Source: Peronospora farinosa
Taxonomy: Eukaryota > Oomycota > Peronosporomycetes > Peronosporales > Peronosporaceae
Direction: 5' to 3'
DNA: 29,531 nt
Assembly: GCA_947646735.1 (NCBI GenBank)
Contig: CANTFK010000662.1
Location: 1 to 29,531, forward strand
The stretch's first letter is position 1; every line of letters begins with the position of its first letter. Position numbers and translations under genes: made by a program. The notes beneath the pieces were generated by a model, which saw nothing but the letters and a program-made list of their open reading frames with translations, did not search any database and was not told the origin of the DNA. Below, piece after piece: positions 1 through 9,292 of this stretch.

Positions 1-650
1 AACGGTCCGGGAAGGTCGGCCAGGGACGCCTCTCCACATTGAGAGTCAACCGAAGGCGCGACGACAATCGAGGTCGCTTCTTCAGACGGTGGGTCAGCGG
101 ACGGTGGGTCAGCAGATGGAAGGTTAGAGCCAGGGGCAACTGAAGGCGCTGGGACGACCGAGGTCGGCTCTTCAGACGGTGTGTCAGCAGACGGTGGGTC
201 AGAACCAGGGGAAGACATGGCTGGAACGACATGAGTTAGAGATGGACTATCAACAAAGGGGACAGTAAAGGACCTACGTGACGAAGGAAGTGAAGAAATG
301 CGCGTGCTCAATCCGTTGTACGGTTGAGCAAGTGCAGGGGGCGGCTGTGGTGAATTGCTAATTTGGTGATGTGGAGGTCCCAGAATCCAGTTGGATTCGG
401 AGTATAGACCGTGGGTCAGGGACAGGGGACCATAGATACAGGGGCCTCGCAGGGGAGCGACCGTTGGTGGAGAACAATCCGCAGGACCCATCGAAGAAAA
501 ATCAGTATCAGGGTACCGGTTAATCGGTACCAAAGGGAGTTGATCATGGCCGCTCATTGATCGACCTGGCCCCTCGTTGGTAGACCCGGGTACCAACGGG
601 TCCCTCATCGGTCGACCTGGGTCCCTCGTTGGTCGACCAGGTCCCTCATT
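1..650 (-). pseudogene. Pro/Ser-rich reading frame fragment, gag-like position, both ends missing
   Basis: Reading the minus strand from 650 to 1 gives about 216 codons without a stop. The first ~35 codons are short repeats of the type GRPTRDPGRPMRDP. They are followed by a unique part containing GPCIYGPLSLTHGLYSESNW and then a Pro/Ser/Glu-rich tail with repeated PSADPPSEE. The frame runs off the left window edge and starts exactly at the border of LTR A, so the upstream part is lost. A second, more decayed copy lies on the plus strand at 22875-23384, so this is a dispersed repeat and not a unique gene. I do not recognise the family. A retroelement gag or leader protein is possible; that is inference from the setting. 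Confidence 0.5.
556..650 (-). repeat. 20-21 bp tandem repeat, short array
   Basis: About four to five imperfect units based on GTCGACC and GAGGGACC (read on the minus strand) encode the repetitive start of the 1-650 reading frame. The array ends at base 650, where LTR A begins. The same unit is expanded to 15 copies at 22875-23180 on the opposite strand. Confidence 0.7.
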
Positions 651-1066
651 TGTGGTGGAGTGGGATTCGCAAAATTGCTGATGCGATCCCAGCTCTCCAC
701 TGGCGCCCGGACGACCGACTAACGGAGGGGGTACTCCAATTCCGTGTATAAAGCCTTCCTCACCTTGTGTACCCGTCGGTAGGGCGGGTTGCTCTCTTCT
801 CGGTAGACTTGAGTCGATGTTGAACTTGATTGTGTTAGGGATAGGTGGGGGGCGATCGCGTGGAATTCCTCACACGATCGCAGTTGTTCTTGGGGTGCTC
901 TGTTTTAGTCGCCCTGATCTCCCTTGGGAGATCGCCTTTTCCAAAAATGTAGATACTTGATCCGCTTGCCTTCTGACCACTTGAGCCGTCTCGCGATCTT
1001 GTATCTGGACTTCTTAGTCCTATGCGTCCAATCGCAGCTTGATTTGTTTTGTTGAGAATTCTTGCA

Positions 1067-1091
1067 ATCCCTGGCCAAACAATCCAGGGAT
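1067..1091. other. LTR A hairpin motif, copy 1 (GGCCAAA..ATCC loop)
   Basis: A perfect 8-bp stem, ATCCCTGG (1067-1074) and CCAGGGAT (1084-1091), closes a 9-base loop CCAAACAAT. It shares the core GG-CCAAA-AT-CC with the larger hairpins in LTRs A, B, C and D. Confidence 0.75.
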
Positions 1092-1107
1092 ATGACTTGC
1101 GTAGTAG

Positions 1108-1164
1108 GTAGACTTCCTTGAGACGTCGGGAGGCCAAAGAATCCAGCCCGGAAGAGAAGTCTAC
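1108..1164. other. LTR A hairpin motif, copy 2 (two-tier stem)
   Basis: The outer stem GTAGACTTC (1108-1116) pairs with GAAGTCTAC (1156-1164) over nine bases. An inner CGGG/CCCG stem encloses AGGCCAAAGAATCCAG. The outer stem differs in sequence from those in LTRs C and D but is paired in each. Confidence 0.75.
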
Positions 1165-1360
1165 ACGTGTACTTAGAAGCAAATTGAACTCTGTTAATGT
1201 TAACCAATCAAATACCAAAACCTATGATCTTGAATATCTGTAGCTCAGGATCTGTTACCACGTATCGCCCTTTCGGAAAAATCAGATCTTGTAATGTGGC
1301 CCACTCCAATATCGCCGCGATCTGAATCGCTACCTCGCCCGAATCTAATATCATTTTAGT

Positions 1361-1692
1361 ATCAGATCGCGGTACTACTAATTAGTATCGGATTGCGGTA
1401 CTAATAATTAGTATCGTATCGCGGTACTAAATAATTAGTATCGGATCGCGTTACTAACTAATTAATATCGGATCACGGTACTAAATAATTAGTATCGGAT
1501 CGCGATACTAATAATTAATATCGGATCGTGGTACTAATAATTAATATCGGATCACGGTACTAATAATTAATATCGGATCGTGGTACTAATAATTAATATC
1601 GGATCACGGTACTAATAATTAGTATCGGATCGTGGTACTAAATAATTAATATCGGATCGCGATACCAATAATTAGTATCGGATCGCGGTCCG
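1361..1692. repeat. Tandem repeat in LTR A, 13 units of about 26 bp
   Basis: Units follow the pattern ATCGGATCGCGGTACTAA plus TAATTAGT or TAATTAAT. I count 13, several with the variants GATCACGG or GATCGTGG. Each carries a GATC inside a near-palindromic CGGATCGCG, next to an AT-rich TAATTA. The position, in the half of the LTR upstream of the R/U5 side on the minus strand, fits a U3 enhancer-like array; that role is inferred. Confidence 0.85.
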
Positions 1693-2170
1693 CCGGATCA
1701 CGACTTGTCCTCTTCACCGTTTCTCGGGTCATGTGAGATGGTCCATCAATATGACATGTCATGTCCACCTCATTTCAGTCTTCCAAAACAACGTAATCCA
1801 CACCAGACCGTCTTCCACATACTTGGATGTACCAATCCTCCTTCTTAGCGATCGCGTTCACGCGGATCGCCATCGAAAAATACTGGAGATCGCAATTGCG
1901 TAGTTTCTAGGCCATATTTAGTCCACATAGAACTGCAAACTCCACCATTCACTGTTCTCCATACCATTTTGACATCATCTTGAAACCTTTCTGCGAGATC
2001 GCGATTCATCAATATTGGCCATTTCGGACTTAACCGAAAAATATGCGATCACACTTTACCAAACTCACTCCTTCGCTTCGCCACAATCGTCCTCTGCACC
2101 GTTAGCCCACATACAGTGTTGGCTTAGCTGTGCACCGTCTCGTTTCACCCTTCTCGTCACTTCGTCCCCT

Positions 2171-4666
2171 ATGGCCAGATCTCCACCCGAAAACGATCGC
2201 CACCCCCGAACTGGTGTGCTCGTCACGCGCGATCTACCGATGAATTCTTCTACCGGATCGCGTATCTTGCTCCCGTCTACCCGGATAATCCTTTCTACTG
2301 TTACGGATCGTCAAACCGAGATCTCGTTGATCTCTTCACTGTATGACCGCCTGGAAGCCCAAGATACCATCGTGGAAAGTTATCACTCCATGGAAAATGC
2401 CTTGCAGGAGCAGGAATTTCGTGGAAATCAGCTTGAGACGGAATTCAATTCGTATCACGAGTTGGTGCCTCGACTGTGCACATTCGTCTTGCGTCGAGAT
2501 GAAGAGTTGCGTCAACAACTTAATGCCGCTCTCCACATGGCCGAAGATCTCGACCAAGAACTGAACCAGCTAACGGATCAGTCTCAGGAGATCGCCGATC
2601 TGAAGAATGCCTTGTTTTGAGCCAATGCAGATAAACATCGCCTGCAGGATAAATTCCGCCGTGAGGCGGCCAATCTTCAGCGAACTCTGGAAGGAAAATT
2701 CCGGCAGCAGATCGCGTCCCTCCAACAGCCACTGGACTCCATCCTCGCACAGCGAAATACGGCAGACAGTGCTTTGGCCGCTGACCTTCGACGCATGAAA
2801 AGCAAGGCGTCCAAGTACAAGAAAGCTCGCTCTCGGGCCCAGCAAGCCGTGAAACAACTGCAAGAGACGCTGAGCGCGCTCGAGCTTGATCATGATCGCC
2901 TCCTGAGTGCGAGTATTCGGAACGACGCAGATTTGGTTCGACTTCGTACCGAAGTTGCAGATCGAGAGGCGGAGCGCGATCTGGCCATCCAGGATCGAGA
3001 CTTACATCGTTCGCATCTGACAGAATTGGCTACGGGCTTACTTCCTTCTCCGACTAGCCTTCTCGCGCTGTCCAATCCCTCGTCATCCAATCGCAAACGT
3101 GCGTCATCTTCACCGACTCTGGACGTCCCCTGTAAACGTCCCCACAGCGCTTCCGGTACTTCTGCTCAATCTGCGACCTCGGAGAGATCTGACATTCCAG
3201 CGCGATCTGGTACTCTGACGCGACCTGGCACTCCGGCGCGATCTGGTACTTCGACGCGATCTTGTGGTACCCTGACGCAATCTGATACTTCAGCGCGATC
3301 TGATACTTCAGCGCGATCTGGTACTCCACCGCGATCTGGTTTTTCGACGCGATCTGGTAATTCGACGCAATCTGGGACTTCGGCGCGATCTGGTACTCCA
3401 CCGCGATCTGTTAATTTAACGCGATCTGGCACTCCGGCGCGATCTGGTACTTCGCCGCGATCTGGTAATTTTACGCGATCTGGTAATTTAACGCGATCTG
3501 GTACTCCGGCGCGATCTGGGACTTCGACGCGATCTGGTACGCCAAAACGATCTGCCAAGTCGGTGCGATCCATTATTACAACGCGACCCAATGTTTCGTC
3601 GAAAGATAAAAAGAAACGCAAAACGTGTCCCTCGCCTTCGCCTGACTCTGAGTATGACGTCTGGTCTTCCGATTTCAAGGACGCTACACTTGCTGCTCTC
3701 TCCGGATCGCGTTCAACCGCGAGGCGTCGCAACACCACGACGAAACTCTCTGGAAACACCGGATCGTCTCAGTCCCCTATCATAATTCACCATGATAGCC
3801 CACCCTCCAGAAAATCACCAGTCTCGAGTCCTGCTACGCCCCCTAGCCTTACGACCAAGATTTCCAAGGTCGACCTTTTTGGCGAACCTTCTAGCGACTC
3901 GGATGGGAAGATTAGCGTTTCCAGTGACATCCGTGAAGATAAATCCGTTGCTCACTTCCGCTCAATACGCCGATCTGCTGGATCTCCAAAAAGCACGTGA
4001 TGCATAGATCCCAGGATATCGTGAGCGAAAGCCCCGATCGTCAACTCAGGTCGCTCCATGGTCCGCCCGACGGGTCAGTCTGACCAGTGTTGCCGAATTG
4101 GGAGTGAAGTTCTTCTATCGACACTTGTCCCGACCGAGAGGGTATATCTTCACCCCTCAAGCCAATCCCAAATCTCTTCTTGATTCTGAGTGGATTCCCC
4201 GACTGATCACCCCGGCACAAGTTACTGCGCTTTACGATCAGAAACCGTGGAACGTCACTCGTCGACCAATTACGCCCATCTCTTTCCCTCTGACCGGTTG
4301 GTTCAAAGATCTGGCAGACATTTACCTCGAATATGAAGATCGACATAGGCAAGCCTTGTGGGAGGCAACCCACTTCCTGTATATCTCCCGCGAACATCGG
4401 AAGGAGTATCCAGAGCTGGCGCAATTTTGTCAGCAACGCAAGCAGCGTCGGTAGAGATCTGGACCCCGCTGGAAGACTATTCTTCGCGTTATTCTCCATA
4501 TATGGTCGAAGGACACTGCGATCTGGACATTATGTTGGATCCATACTTTCTCCACTTTTCAGTGTACACGGAAGTGCGACCATGGTATCCTGGTCTGAGG
4601 TGTGAGAAGAAGAATATCCCTAATCTGGCTACCGCGCTCTCAATGTTGGACTCTGCCGAGCCGTGA
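2171..4666 (+). pseudogene. Antisense (plus-strand) gene remnant between integrase and LTR A: coiled coil plus hexapeptide repeats
   Basis: From an ATG at 2171 one frame runs to about 3955 with a single TGA at 2618-2620; the same frame resumes directly after it and stays coding-like. The first ~320 codons look like a long coiled coil (Glu/Gln/Leu/Arg-rich, for example RLEAQDTIVESYHSMENAL and KQLQETLSALELDHDRLLS). Then come about 24 hexapeptides of the type RSGTPA, and a Ser/Pro-rich acidic part. After a frameshift near 3940, a globular-looking part continues (VKFFYRHLSRPRGYIFTPQ), with a TAG at 4005-4007 and a second frameshift near 4430, ending at TGA 4664-4666. It lies opposite to the element's gag-pol and ends about 350 bp beyond the chromodomain remnant. 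I do not recognise the protein family. It could be an element-encoded accessory gene or a captured host gene. Confidence 0.65.
3184..3590 (+). repeat. 18-bp coding minisatellite
   Basis: Roughly 22 imperfect 18-bp units of the form gcgcgatctggtacttc keep phase with the antisense gene and encode hexapeptides such as RSGTPA, RSGTST and RSGNLT. Nearly every unit contains GATC. Because the unit is a multiple of three, other frames on both strands also stay open here by default. Confidence 0.85.
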
Positions 4667-5017
4667 AAAAATCAGTATCGAACTTCGATTTAAGATCACC
4701 CGGGATCGCTGATCCCTCGTCTGGCCGGTAAGTTTTTTCCAAAGTGACTTCTCGCGATCCGATCTGGAGTAGCACTTCGCGATCCGATTTCATTTCTTCA
4801 GCATCCAATACAATTTCACTGTTTTCTTCTCATTCTTTTGGTCGTTCTTGCAATTGTCTTCTTGTTTTGGGCCTTTTCAGCCGCGATCCGGTCTTACAGG
4901 CCTTCGATCGACACTCATTTCACATATATCCTAGTTCCCCCAGCTATACAACCATCTTGTCAGCCATTTCCACTCTCTGTAAGCGAAATAACCAATTCAC
5001 TAATCTTCAGCTCTTTC
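4667..5017. other. Spacer without a gene
   Basis: This stretch lies between the 3' end of the antisense gene and the converging chromodomain remnant of element I. It is T-rich, with no convincing coding frame, repeat or RNA. The two converging units would have to share it for transcript ends. Confidence 0.5.
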
Positions 5018-5238
5018 CTCTTCATGGGACTGCATAACTTCGAGACGATTACGGCGAACTTGTTCGCGCTCAAATTCCTGCAACAATGCCTCATAATTTA
5101 AATTCGCTTCATCAACTCACGATGGATCGGTATAACCCTCCAGTAAATCTTAAGTTGACAATTTACCCGACCAAAACGAGTTTTTCTGCCGGATCGCATA
5201 TCTTCATTCTTCTCCACTTCAAACTCGTTATCCCCAAA
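5018..5238 (-). pseudogene. Chromodomain remnant at the integrase C terminus, element I
   Basis: Directly after the integrase stop (TAA, complement of 5239-5241) the same frame reads on with FEVEKNEDMRSGRKTRFGRV. After a frameshift it continues with VDEANLNYEALLQEFE and ends near MQSHEE, the pattern of oomycete Ty3/gypsy chromodomains that may steer integration to chromatin. The canonical Trp of the Trp-Val-Asp-Glu segment is a TGA stop. The domain is therefore uncoupled from the integrase by a stop, a frameshift and a second stop. Confidence 0.65.
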
Positions 5239-6720
5239 TTACCGCTCCCAGCTATCCTTTGGCAGAAGTGCCTCGTCAAAATCAAAACGATCTTCTTTTT
5301 CCACCGTCAACAACTGCTTCGGGCGGTCGGGGAATACTTTTACACATTTCAGCTTGGATATATGCACGATCGGGAATAATCGATACGGCGTGCCAGCGAT
5401 CTCCAGGCGAACAGCGTGATCACCACACACTTCACTCACTCGAAAAGGTTCATGCCACATAGGTGCTAATTTTCGAGCAAATCCTTCCTTCACTCGATCT
5501 AGGTACAACCAAACTTGGGTACCAGGCTTGATCTCGTGAGGTTGTAAATCTTCATTATGCTGATCCGCTCGAGTCTGGATAGCCATTTTAAGTCGCTCGT
5601 TGACTACATCTCGGGCTCGCTGATAGTGTTGTTGCACATGATATCGCCATCTGCGAAATTCCCGATCTCGTGGCTGAGTACTTCCCAGTGGTAATGTAGC
5701 TTCTAACGTAGATCGAGGATCCCATCCGTGGATCAAGTAAAAAGGCGTGTCCCCACGAACTTGATCTTGTGCAGTGTTTATCGCGAATGTCAGCCGCTCA
5801 GCATATTCGTCCCAATCTTGTTGATTGACGTCCGAGACGTACATTTTCAACGCTCGGGTTAAGGTCTGGACCATACGCTCAGCAGTCCCATTTGCTTGAG
5901 GGCGATATGCCATAGTCGCTCTTTGCTTTTGCCTAATAAGTCGATTGAATGCACGGAAAAAATCCGACATAAATTCAGGTTCCCGATCGTGCCGTATCGC
6001 TTCACTCGCACCGAATCGTCGAAAGACACACTCCTCGTAATTCTCGGCGATCGTCTGAGCTGTTCTAGATTTGCTCGCCTTGGCAACCACATAGCCCGAA
6101 AATAAATCGACCCAGACCAATAATTCAGTGTTGCCTTTAAAAGATCTAGGCAGCGATGGAATATGATCCATGGCAACAATCTGGAACGGATAGGTAGCTT
6201 GTAAAATTCCCGGCGACTCTTCACTAATAACAGGACGTCCTTTTCCAGTCTCGCAGTCAGTGCATTCGCTCACATATCGCTGTACACTGCGATACAAGCC
6301 TCTCCAATGAAAACGAGATCTGATCGGTTGATACGTCCTACCGATTCCCTGTTGCCCTCCTTCCAAACTGGCATGGTTGTGATGCAGAAAATCTTGCTGC
6401 AGAGTTTCTGGCACCATCAAACAAGCAATTCCATCGCGATCTTCCGAAATTCTCACAGCTCTCGGGCAAAAAAATAGAAGATCGCTTTCATCCACTTCAT
6501 AATTACTTGCAATCTTGGCGCATAACTTCGCTTCTTCCATACTGAGATTCGTTATATCACCAATCAGAAAAATCTTTAGGTTAGCGATCCAACATTCCTC
6601 ATCTTAAGCTTGTCGTATACGTTCACTTCGCATATGCTGCACAAATTCTTCTTGCAAGATCTCGGGTGGTTGACGTCTTCTCCAAGTCGATCTGGTAATC
6701 GCAGCAACTTTAACCACCGA
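5239..6720 (-). CDS. Integrase of element I (Ty3/gypsy), long uninterrupted ORF with a damaged zinc finger
   Basis: An ATG at 6540 opens 433 codons to the TAA at 5239-5241. The frame continues upstream to about 6720 but is cut by a TAA at 6604-6606. The N-terminal HHCC zinc domain is recognisable, but its second His is Gln (codon on the complement of 6352-6354, in GGQQGIGR); the CTDC pair is present. The catalytic core has the three expected acidic residues: VAMDHIPS, IRHDREPEF and QANGTAERM. The C-terminal part has the GPY/F-like region (GTQVWLYLDRVKEGFARKL). Integrase inserts the cDNA copy into the genome. The long ORF with an intact triad suggests relatively recent activity, but the zinc-finger change and the lost chromodomain argue against function now. 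Confidence 0.8.
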
Positions 6721-7215
6721 TTAGGTCTGCTTCCACTTCAACAACTCATCCAGCCTATTAAGGGTAATGAAATCTTGGCGATCTCCTTCCGAAGTGATGA
6801 CCACACCTTGTTCCTTCTGCAAAGCAGTACTCGCCAGTCGATCTGCACTTTGGTTCCAGTCGCGCTTCATATGTAAGAACTCATGGATCGGCCATGATCG
6901 AAGCTTCTCCATTGCTTTCTGTCGCAACAACTGCAGCCCAGGAGCCTTGCAATCGATTTCACCCCGTATCTGTCGAATCACTAGGTTGAAGTTACCACAA
7001 ATAATAACGCGTCCCCTAGTCTGATTCTCCAACAGATCAAACTTAATAATAAACCCCGATATTCGGCTTCGTTCACTGTTAAATCCGTTGCATATTCCGA
7101 TGCAGCAGCCACAATAGTCCACTCGGGAAGTTTCCATATTATCGCACTGTATGATCCTCCCTTTCGCTTGGTCCGTGCTTATCCATCAAAATTGACGACC
7201 AAGAGACTTTCATCT
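6721..7215 (-). pseudogene. Second (additional) RNase H domain, element I
   Basis: Between the first RNase H and the integrase the pol frame encodes VVNFDG, then KLPEWTIV, NEAEYRGLLL, RGRVIICGNFNLVIRQ and HMKRDWNQSADRLAS. This is the order of an RNase H fold: FDG, Glu in the helix, Asp in strand 4, and the final Asp. A dual RNase H arrangement is known from oomycete Ty3/gypsy elements and from plant Tat elements. Three defects are visible: a TAA directly after FDG (7179-7181), a frameshift near NEAEYRG, and Asn in place of the third catalytic Asp (CGNFN; codon on the complement of 6991-6993). Confidence 0.7.
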
Positions 7216-7240
7216 TCTTCCACCGTAGGCGGTGGCATAC

Positions 7241-7664
7241 TTAGAGTTTGCCTTGGCTAGCGATCGCGATCAACACTTCATCGACTTCTTCACGGGGAGT
7301 CACACTTGCAGCCAGGGCACCAAGTATCTCATCTTCGCTCTTTTCACATTTCTTGATCTCCAAAGTCCAAGTCGATAATAATGCGGCCCACCTACCTAGC
7401 CTATCATTGAGACCGGAGGATTGTACCAACCAGTCCATCGTCGAGAAACTCGCAAGAACTTTAATCTCTCGCGAGACTAGCACGCAATAACATAAATCCA
7501 GAATCCGAAGTAATGCTAGTATCTCCTTCTCGACCATTCCGTAATTGATCTCATTAGGCTTCAGCGTTCGGCTTGTAAACGTAACTGGCCAATATATACC
7601 ATCATACTCCTGCAACAAAGCTGCTGAAACTGCCCATTTACTCGCGTATACGACAATTACTGGA
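7241..7664 (-). pseudogene. First RNase H domain of element I, catalytically degenerate (tether-like)
   Basis: The frame contains PPVIVVYASKWAVSAALLQ, then KPNEINYGMVEKEILALLR and GRWAALLSTWTLEIKKCEKS, the order of a Ty3/gypsy RNase H. The first catalytic Asp (normally TDAS) is Tyr (VYAS), no TDH motif is seen, and the last Asp (normally ADALSR) is Gly (LGALAAS); the Glu in EKE remains. Such a domain would be structural, with the second RNase H supplying activity, much like the retroviral connection domain. Upstream it is fused, out of frame, to the gag N-terminal part at about 7665, so RT and protease are missing. Confidence 0.7.
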
Positions 7665-8281
7665 GGCTGCACCAGCCGGTCCAAGTGACATTTGCTGCAT
7701 ATTAATCGAGTCGCCTGACTCCCCTTCGGATTCCGCTGACATATACTGCGAAGATCCAGTATGATATCCTTTTGGTATATCTACAATCGGCTGGTTTCTT
7801 GATTCACCGGATCGCGCTCTCCAGTTAGCGGAACTAACTTCGAAAAAAGATCGCCCTGCTTGGATCACCCGATCATGATCGCATTCCAACAGCACCTGCG
7901 CGTCAAAAGCTCCAGCGGTGAATCCAGCGTTCTGGAGCAACCCCATAAGCCGACGGATCGCTTTCAACTGGTTCGGTGTCGGAATGGGAGCTGAGATTGG
8001 TCCTCGCAGCGATCCAATCAACTAGGGTTTCAAAATCTTTAGAACGGGATCGCTTGACAACAGATCTTTAAGCGCCTTCCAATGAAAACACCATTCCAGC
8101 TGATCCAGTTGCCATCCTTTCGCCTTGTCTTCCTCATGCGCCAGCTTCATGTCGGCATCATCATGATCCGATTCAGGCGCCTTCATCTTCACTCGAGATG
8201 GCTTCGAATTCTTCTTCTTCTTCGAATTCGGAGTGGTTTTGGATAAATTTCCCTCGGTTTTACCATAGGATTTTTATCCAA

Positions 8282-8327
8282 CGGATCGCGTTTTGAAACG
8301 CGATCCGCAGGGGTCCTCGAAAGGACC
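8282..8327 (-). other. Tandem hairpins in the 5' part of element I RNA
   Basis: Two hairpins lie within 46 bases, inside the gag frame. The first is a perfect 12-bp inverted repeat (CGGATCGCGTTT, centre tg, then its complement; 8282-8307). The second is GGTCCT/AGGACC (8312-8317, 8322-8327), whose loop on the sense (minus) strand is TTCG. They are about 240-280 nt downstream of the LTR end, where packaging or dimerisation signals of LTR elements usually sit. The role is inferred. Confidence 0.55.
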
Positions 8328-8546
8328 TGGGGAGGGGGTAGAGTTTTTCTTCCAGATCAATCTCTTGATCTTCCTCCTTGGTTTTCTTTTCATTTGCGCC
8401 CCTCCCAAAACGCTGATGATCCGGGGATCTTTTTTCTTCACACGTCTGCGGTGATCCCTTTGCCGCTGACGCTTCAATCCCAGGTTCAATTTTGACCTTT
8501 ACATCTTCTGTCAGGGACTCACGGTGAAATCCCGAGTCACCAGAAG

Positions 8547-8564
8547 ATCCGGGCACGCGCACCA
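8547..8564 (-). promoter_or_regulatory. Primer-binding-site candidate of element I overlapping the gag start
   Basis: After the LTR end (CCACCACA) and one base, the minus strand reads TGGTGCGCGTGCCCGGAT. Element II has the same sequence with one difference at the same place. A TGG start directly after the LTR is the usual form of a tRNA-primed site. The same bases also encode the first gag codons (MVRVPGS), so conservation has two possible causes. I could not assign the tRNA. Confidence 0.45.
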
Positions 8565-8998
8565 TTGTGGTGGAGTGGGATTCGCAAAATTTCAGATGCG
8601 ATCCCAACTCTCCACTGGCGCCCAGACAACCGACTAACGGAGGGGGTACCCCGATTCCGTGTGTATAGCCTTCCTCACCTTGTGTATCCGTCGGTAGGGC
8701 GGGTAGCACTCTTCTCGGTAGACTTGAGTCGATGTTGAACTTGATTGTGTTAGGGATAGGTGGGGGGCGATCGAGTGGAATTCCTCACACGACCGCAGTT
8801 GTTCTTGGGGTGCTCTGTTTGAGTCGCCCTGATCTCCCTTGAGATCGCCTTGTCCAAAATGTAAATACTTGATCCACTTGATATACTTGATCTTCTGACC
8901 ACTTGAGCCGTCTCGCGATCTTGTACCTTGTCCTTTTCTTGTTGTGCTGCGTCCAAAAAAAATCGCAGAAGGAGTTGTTTGTTTTAAGAGTTCTTGTA

Positions 8999-9023
8999 AT
9001 CCCTGGCCAAACAATCCAGGGAT
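8999..9023. other. LTR B hairpin motif, copy 1
   Basis: ATCCCTGG (8999-9006) and CCAGGGAT (9016-9023) form a perfect 8-bp stem around CCAAACAAT, identical to the LTR A copy at 1067-1091. Confidence 0.75.
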
Positions 9024-9039
9024 ATGGCTTGCGTAGTAT

Positions 9040-9096
9040 GTAGACTTCCTTGAGACGTCGGGAGGCCAAAGAATCCAGCCCGGAAGAGAAGTCGGC
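9040..9096. other. LTR B hairpin motif, copy 2 (outer stem partly decayed)
   Basis: The six base pairs GACTTC/GAAGTC (9043-9048, 9088-9093) remain, but the outer GTA/TAC pairs of LTR A have become GTA/GGC. The inner part (CGGGAGGCCAAAGAATCCAGCCCG in separate strands) is unchanged. Confidence 0.65.
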
Positions 9097-9292
9097 ACGT
9101 GTACTTAGAAGCAAATTGAACTCTGTTAATGTTAACCAATCAAATACCAAAACCTATGATCTTTACTATATGTAGCTCAGGATCTGTTGCCACGTATCGC
9201 CCTTTCGGAAAAATCAGATCTTGTAATGTGGCCCACTCCAATATCGCCGCGATCTGGATCGCTACCTCGCCCGAATCTAATACCATTTTAGT

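Larger units (their letters stand above)
651..2085 (-). mobile_element. LTR A of Ty3/gypsy element I (probable 3' LTR)
   Basis: On the plus strand the sequence begins TGTGGTGG and ends CCACA, giving the TG..CA ends of an LTR with a short terminal inverted repeat. It aligns over its whole length with LTR B (8566-9795). Most of the size difference (1435 versus 1230 bp) is a tandem repeat with 13 units here and 5 there. Orientation is minus because the related LTRs B and C are followed on the minus strand by gag. LTR A is not followed by the conserved gag/primer-site sequence, as expected of a 3' LTR. The flanks (ctcatt on the left of A, atacg on the right of B) show no matching target-site duplication. 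Confidence 0.8.
7665..8565 (-). pseudogene. Gag N-terminal part of element I, joined to RNase H by an internal deletion
   Basis: The ATG (complement of 8563-8565) begins MVRVPGSSGD directly at the LTR B edge and stays open to 8260. The next frame carries a Lys-rich stretch and KMKAPESDHDD. It has a TAG at 8022-8024, then TPNQLKAIRRLMGLLQNAGF and a conserved QQMSLGPAGAA. Element II gag has the same order (KMKAPTGGD, ATTDLKALKALIYLLHEAGM, MQLGPFGAALLEAR), so this is the same gag. In element II about 4 kb (rest of gag, protease, RT) follow this point. Here the sequence switches to RNase H within a few bases of 7665. Confidence 0.7.

Noticed and set aside
690..720. TGGCGCCCGGACGACC in LTR A as a Lys-type retroviral primer site.
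   Set aside because: It lies inside the LTR about 55 bp from its end, on the wrong strand for this element, and is not conserved in LTRs C and D.
1108..1164. The LTR hairpin as a hammerhead ribozyme.
   Set aside because: No CUGANGA or GAAA core is present on either strand; I saw no match to twister or HDV-like cores either.
1361..1692. A CRISPR-like array.
   Set aside because: Units are contiguous, without unique spacers, in eukaryotic LTR DNA.
3054..3759. Long minus-strand frames opposite the hexapeptide repeat (DRVEVPDRAGVPDR type).
   Set aside because: An 18-bp repeat keeps every frame open; the coding-like flanks are on the plus strand only.
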